From Tolypothrix sp. PCC 7712 (GTDB taxonomy: Bacteria > Cyanobacteriota > Cyanobacteriia > Cyanobacteriales > Nostocaceae), in NCBI RefSeq assembly GCF_025860405.1, contig NZ_CP063785.1, positions 1,302,001 to 1,366,000 on the forward strand: a DNA stretch of 64,000 nt. The letters run 5' to 3'. Below the pieces are notes generated by a model. That model was not told the origin of the DNA. It saw only the letters and a program-made list of their open reading frames with translations, and did not search any database. Made by a program: the position numbers and the translations under genes. Positions 59,918 through 64,000 of the stretch are shown here, one piece after another. Position 1 is the first letter of the stretch; every line of letters starts with the position of its first letter.

Positions 59918-60371
59918 AAGTGCGAACTGGGAATTAATTTTGCCAGATATGTGTATTTCTGATGATTTGGAGGATATGCAATTTCTCAGCAGCAGAGGTT
60001 GGCGCAAAATTGCATAAGGTCGATTTTCTCAGAAGTACTAAAAAATGAAAGCTCAAGTTTAAAAAGGCAGAAGGCAGAGGGCAGAAGGTTTTATTCAGAT
60101 CGGAGTCGGAGTAACACCCCTCCTGTTGGAAGTCTTAAACCCTCGTTCCCTAAGGTTGCTGGCAGAGGGGACAGGTACGCAGGGTTAGGAGCAACTGCCG
60201 TGGCAGGAAGCAAAATTCCCTTCTGCCTTCTGCCTTCTGCCTCCTGCCCTCTGCCTTTCCCAATAACTGTTAAATTAGGGACTCAGTATGGAATCTCAAA
60301 AAATGGTTGGACTTGCGTTGAAAAGCATCGGCAATGTGACAATTAACAATGACCAATAAATACAAATACTT
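59918..60371. other. Divergent intergenic region with hairpin repeat
   Basis: These 454 bases between the protease and sigma-like genes contain an inverted repeat: GGCAGAAGGCAGAGGGCAGAAGG-type units (60065-60088) versus TTCTGCC/CTCTGCC units (60218-60257). The ~130-base interior includes GTTGGAAGTCTTAAACCCTC. The promoters of both clusters must be near its ends. No gene is supported. Confidence 0.6.
60065..60258. repeat. GGCAGAA-heptamer inverted repeat
   Basis: Four purine-arm heptamers at the left and six or more complementary CTTCTGC units at the right can form a long hairpin around a ~130-base interior. Of the same style as the other heptamer hairpins in the window. Confidence 0.7.
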
Positions 60372-61778
60372 ATGAGCGAGGCTTCAAGATATTGGCAATT
60401 GGTGAGGATTGATGCGGGAGGGAACCGGAGAATTCAACAGATACCTGCGGCGAAGTCGTTTTACTCACAAGTATTTGAGCGTTTGACACCAGATGCAGAC
60501 ATCCAGGGTAAATTGCTAGATTTATATCGCCATAGTTCTGGCGAGACTGCTTTACTAGCAGAACGTTGTTTGCTGTGTTTTCTATCTTGGATTCTTGAGC
60601 AAGGATGTCTGCAATTAGAAAGGAAATTTGGTCAAAAGCATAATTTTACTGCTAGCGATTTGTTCCCTTATGTCCTAGATGATGATGGTAAATTATCAAC
60701 AGCCCGTGTATATCAATGCTTCTCGCAAAAAATTCTCCAGAGTTTTGATCCGCAGCAAAGTAGTCTGACTACTTGGGCGATAATGAAATTAAAGCAACAG
60801 CCTGAATTGAATAAAGTTTTATTAGAATGTGGTGTTTATTTAATTAGTAATTGGGCGATTTTAAATGATACTCAACCTAAACAATTAGAACGCATTTTCA
60901 AAGATTTTCATATTTTTAGCCAGGGTGGTTTTAGCGACGCAGCAATTAAAGAAGCGCAATCTATTTTAGAAAGCTATCATACTATCTACCGCTTGCAAAG
61001 ACTGCAACAACGGAGAAAAGGTCTCAGGAGTAAATGTATTGCACCTGATACTCAACAATTACAAGATATTGCCCAAGATATTCAAAAGCATACAGGTCAA
61101 ATTTTTGAGATTGAAGTTTTGAGTCAGAAACTGCAAAAGCTGGCTGCTCAATTGCGCGAGTACCGAATTTATGTTCGGGGTGGTTCTGTACAGACAAGTT
61201 CTCTAGACGCTGTGTATGGAAGCAAGTATAATTCTTTGATAGAAGAAATCCCGGCGACTGAAACTAATAATAGTTTAGAAGAAAACGACGAACAAACCGA
61301 ATTTTTACAGTTTTATCGCCATCAATTTCAACTTAGCTTACAACAGGCTTTAGCTCAAGTTACAGAATCGCGAGTTAGATATTTAGAACGGAAAAAAGGC
61401 GATAAAGCCACGATGTTTTTAACTGCTTTGGAGCTATCTCAATGTCAAAAATTGGCAATGAAGGAAATTGCTGAATTCCTGGGATTGAGAGCGCAAGATT
61501 CGGTAACCAAGTTATTAAAGTTAAAAAACTTGCGGACTGATGTCCAGCAGGAAATGTTGGTAATTTTAAAGGACTCTCTCAAAGAAAAGGCTAAAGTATA
61601 TGTTGATATCCAAGCTTTGAAAAACCTGGACGAGCGATTGACAAGCTTTCTGTTTGAGGAAATTAGCCAAATGCTGGAAAATTCCGAGATTCAATCAAGA
61701 ACAATGAAAGCTCACCTAAAAGCTGATATTTTCGCCGAACGATTATGTGAATATATCCAAACTAGAAAAAGAAATTAA
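60372..61778 (+). CDS. Divergent sigma-70-like transcription factor
   Basis: A 468-residue protein with sigma-factor-like ends. Around residues 115-165, FDPQQSSLTTWAIMKL, LLECGVYLISNWAIL echoes the region-2 surroundings of a divergent cyanobacterial sigma-70-like group. The C-terminal LTALELSQCQKLAMKEIAEFLGL and SVTKLLKLKNLRTDVQQEML (~350-395) form a region-4-like helix-turn-helix that would contact the -35 box. The middle is a charged, helical insertion. In cyanobacteria such genes often sit before DUF1822 genes, as here (9-base gap). It would direct a small regulon, perhaps the clusters beside it; that is inference. Confidence 0.7.
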   Translation: MSEASRYWQLVRIDAGGNRRIQQIPAAKSFYSQVFERLTPDADIQGKLLDLYRHSSGETALLAERCLLCFLSWILEQGCLQLERKFGQKHNFTASDLFPYVLDDDGKLSTARVYQCFSQKILQSFDPQQSSLTTWAIMKLKQQPELNKVLLECGVYLISNWAILNDTQPKQLERIFKDFHIFSQGGFSDAAIKEAQSILESYHTIYRLQRLQQRRKGLRSKCIAPDTQQLQDIAQDIQKHTGQIFEIEVLSQKLQKLAAQLREYRIYVRGGSVQTSSLDAVYGSKYNSLIEEIPATETNNSLEENDEQTEFLQFYRHQFQLSLQQALAQVTESRVRYLERKKGDKATMFLTALELSQCQKLAMKEIAEFLGLRAQDSVTKLLKLKNLRTDVQQEMLVILKDSLKEKAKVYVDIQALKNLDERLTSFLFEEISQMLENSEIQSRTMKAHLKADIFAERLCEYIQTRKRN

Positions 61779-61787
61779 AACAAAATT

Positions 61788-63182
61788 ATGACAAATTTAT
61801 TAAGTAATCTTCCTCCCATGTCTTACCTTGATTTTGATGCTTTACCAACTTCAGCAGTTATTCTCTCACCCGATGAGATTGACCAAGCCGCAGTACTCAG
61901 TAATCAAGTTATTAATGAATCCAAACAATGGCAAGCTTATCTTCATTATTTAGCTTTATCAGCTTTTGAGCAATGGCTAGAAGAAAGAGCAGAATCTTTA
62001 ACTATTAATCGCGAGCAATGTACAAGTTTACAACCAGTTTTAGCAAATTTTATTAGTGGCGTTGCTAATTTACAAGTAGGGGAATTTAAAGTCTGTTTAA
62101 TTGCCACTGGTAGCTTGAGCGATGAAATGGTTAATATTCCCAGAGTAGTTGTAGATTTACCAGAGTTTATTCCCCACTTTTATGTTTTAGTGGAGGTGTT
62201 AGAAGAACAAGAAGCAGCAAATGTTTATGCTTTTTTAAGCTATGAAGAATTACAAGAGAATTTACAGACAACCTCTTTACAGTCAGATTGGAATTATCAA
62301 CTGACAATATCCTGTTTTGATAGTAATCCAGACCGTCTCTTGCTTTATCTACGATGTTTGGAATCATCAGCAATCTCTTTACCTGTAATTCCTACAAATC
62401 GTAGTGCGATTTTAGCAAATATACAAAATCAGTTGGTGGAATTATTACCTCAGTTACAATCACCGAAACGGGAATTATCTGAAGTTTTAACTTGGGAACA
62501 AGCTGCTGCTGTTTTAACTAGTCCAGAATTGATCAATTGGGTTTACACATTACAAACACAAGCAGCTATAGAGAATATAGAGATTGGTAGCGCCAACCCA
62601 GAATCAACAGCTGCTTTTGCGTCTCTACAAGATGTAATTAAATTAATTACCCAACCTGCTTTAAATGCTGGACGTTGGTTGTGGGATGAGTTGGATGATT
62701 TAGCTGCTTCACTTTCTTGGGTGCTGTTACCCAGTTTTGCAGATGCTTCCCAAATGCGCCCAATACGTAGTCCTGAGGAAGAATTTGAGGTAATAGCTAC
62801 TCAATTACGACAGAGGGGTTTAGAAATTCCCGTACAAGCGCGGGGTGCGTATCAAGATTTACTTTTAGCTGGGATACCTTTGCGGTTGTATGCTGTGACT
62901 TGGCATTTACTATCGGAATCTGAACAGCCAGAGTGGAGTTTGTTACTAATTTTGGGCGCACCTGCTTTAAGTAGTTTACCGTCTGGGATTAAACTTAGGG
63001 TCAGCGACCAAACAGGTATTTTGGATGAACCGGGATTAAATGCAGAGAGTGAAGATTCTTATATATTTACCCGTGTGGTTGGTAATTGGGATGAGAAGTT
63101 TTTGGTGAGTGTGAGTTTGATGGATGGCGTTGAGGTGACTTTACCGCCTTTTGCGTTTAATTTGGAGCGGTTACGGAATTGA
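61788..63182 (+). CDS. DUF1822 family protein
   Basis: A 464-residue soluble protein of the cyanobacterial DUF1822 family. Typical are the N-terminal LPPMSYLDFDALPTSAVILSPDEIDQA, AYLHYLALSAFEQWLEER (~45-62) and a C-terminal domain with WVLLPSF (~300), RGLEIPVQARGAYQDL, LRLYAVTWHLL and the closing VTLPPFAFNLERL. No catalytic motif is visible. Immediate coupling to the sigma-like gene suggests that it regulates that factor, for example as an anti-sigma or sensor partner. This is drawn from context only. Confidence 0.85.
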   Translation: MTNLLSNLPPMSYLDFDALPTSAVILSPDEIDQAAVLSNQVINESKQWQAYLHYLALSAFEQWLEERAESLTINREQCTSLQPVLANFISGVANLQVGEFKVCLIATGSLSDEMVNIPRVVVDLPEFIPHFYVLVEVLEEQEAANVYAFLSYEELQENLQTTSLQSDWNYQLTISCFDSNPDRLLLYLRCLESSAISLPVIPTNRSAILANIQNQLVELLPQLQSPKRELSEVLTWEQAAAVLTSPELINWVYTLQTQAAIENIEIGSANPESTAAFASLQDVIKLITQPALNAGRWLWDELDDLAASLSWVLLPSFADASQMRPIRSPEEEFEVIATQLRQRGLEIPVQARGAYQDLLLAGIPLRLYAVTWHLLSESEQPEWSLLLILGAPALSSLPSGIKLRVSDQTGILDEPGLNAESEDSYIFTRVVGNWDEKFLVSVSLMDGVEVTLPPFAFNLERLRN

Positions 63183-63463
63183 CGCGATTGGATACCAGAA
63201 TTGGGCGATCGCTTTCACAATACTACTCTTCACTGGATAATTGCAATAAGCGGGTAATTGTTGCAAATGTCTGGTATGCTTTGGCTTTTTCTTTACAATA
63301 TCTTTAAATAGCTTGTGATCTCCAGTATTAATACGGTCTGTCACATCAAGGTATCGTAATGATGCTGAGGTCATTTTTAAATTTTGGCATAACCTGGTTT
63401 GTCCTCAGAAATATAAGAGATTGAGTAATCAATCTTCTGTAGCCATATTAAGAGGAATAACCA
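63183..63463. other. Intergenic region before the TPR gene
   Basis: These 281 bases contain one HIP1 octamer near 63206 and no supported gene. The Shine-Dalgarno AGAGGA (63451-63456) stands seven bases before the next ATG. Confidence 0.4.
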
Positions 63464-64000
63464 ATGTCTAAGAGTTTGAAGAGTTTCGCCCTAGTTAGTT
63501 TAGTGTTTTCACTGACTTGTGGTGTTGGGTTAGCGGCGAATGATGTGATAGTTAAGCATACTTTGGCGCAAACTGCAACCAGTTCGGATACTAAAGCAGA
63601 TGCAGATAAGTTGTTTGAAGAAGGTGTACAGCAGTTTCGACGTGGGGAATATCCCAAAGCTTTGCAGACTTATCAACGGGTGCTGGAGATACGGCGAAAA
63701 CTGGGGGATAAAGCAGGGGAAGCTGCCACTTTAAATAAATTGGGTGAGGTTTACAACGGCTTGAATCAACCTACCCAAGCTTTGGAAGTTTTGCAGCAAG
63801 CTGTAAATCTGTATAAAGTGATTGGGGATAAAGCTGCAATTGGCGAAGTGTTGGATAATATCGGCACGAGCTATAGATTAAATTTTGATGCTACTAAAGC
63901 ATTAGAATTTTTCCAACAAGCTTTAACAATTCGTCGGCAAGTTAATGATAGAAAAGGTGAAGGTAAAACTCTCAGTAATATTGGATTTACTTACAGTAAT
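63464..64000 (+). CDS. Secreted TPR protein, 5' part (runs off the window)
   Basis: A frame open to the window's last base, 179 codons seen. ATG 63464 has a good Shine-Dalgarno. A signal peptide (KSFALVSLVFSLTCGVGLAAND) is followed by TPR units from ~residue 47 (ADKLFEEGVQQFRRGEYPKA, AATLNKLGEVYNGLNQPTQA, GEVLDNIGTSYRLNFDATKA, KTLSNIGFTYSN). The repeats are the same class as in the TPR-CHAT protein at 50571-55211 (ALEFFQQALTIRRQ), so a C-terminal CHAT domain beyond the window is likely but not seen. Confidence 0.85.
   Translation, partial: MSKSLKSFALVSLVFSLTCGVGLAANDVIVKHTLAQTATSSDTKADADKLFEEGVQQFRRGEYPKALQTYQRVLEIRRKLGDKAGEAATLNKLGEVYNGLNQPTQALEVLQQAVNLYKVIGDKAAIGEVLDNIGTSYRLNFDATKALEFFQQALTIRRQVNDRKGEGKTLSNIGFTYSN

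Overview
The window comes from a filamentous, Nostoc/Anabaena-type cyanobacterium. The evidence is the many copies of the HIP1 octamer GCGATCGC in most genes, low overall GC, the hairpin and heptamer-type repeats usual in such genomes, and cyanobacterial gene families (TPR-CHAT, caspase-like, DUF1822 with a sigma-like partner, Uma2). These points are inferred from sequence alone; no database was searched.

Left flank (1-6.9 kb), chromosomal: the 3' end of an aldo/keto reductase gene, a BASS-family transporter, a decayed cheB-like remnant among palindromic repeats, an RNA ligase gene (rtcB) split by what appears to be a group I intron carrying a LAGLIDADG endonuclease gene, a translationally coupled methyltransferase/HAD hydrolase pair, and a tRNA-Ala(CGC) gene.

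Mobile element (about 6.9 to 49.5-50.4 kb): directly beside the tRNA lie a tyrosine recombinase and a convergent small excisionase-like gene. These are followed by a Xre repressor, an orphan ParB-like protein, a zinc-finger/TOPRIM/helicase replication protein, a VapBC-like toxin-antitoxin pair, and a long co-oriented conjugation operon (VirB2-, B3-, B4-, B5-, B6-, B8-, B10-, B9- and B1-like proteins, then VirD4, a coiled-coil protein and an AAA+ ATPase). Beyond these are a MobV relaxase with a C-terminal TOPRIM-like region, a ParM-like actin ATPase with a small partner, a ParA-like ATPase with an AT-hook, two proteins of unknown function, and a 1,259-residue protein with the ordered motifs of eukaryotic-type RNA-dependent RNA polymerases (double-psi barrel, DFDGD). 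Small, mostly unknown genes complete it. This is an integrative and conjugative element or an integrated conjugative plasmid. A duplicated tRNA end (att site) was not found on the right, so the right border is uncertain.

Right flank (50.5-64 kb): two divergent clusters. On the minus strand are a subtilisin-like protease, a Tat-signal caspase-like protease and a very large TPR-CHAT protein. On the plus strand are a sigma-70-like protein, a DUF1822 protein and the start of a secreted TPR protein that runs off the window.

Most notable observations: the RdRP-like polymerase on a conjugative element; the rtcB intron, whose 5' splice site forms a 7-bp P1 helix with a U.G pair and whose endonuclease stop codon spans the 3' splice site; a 26-bp palindrome found three times across the element, once inside the parB-like gene; and helically phased TAGATAA repeats in front of the integrase.
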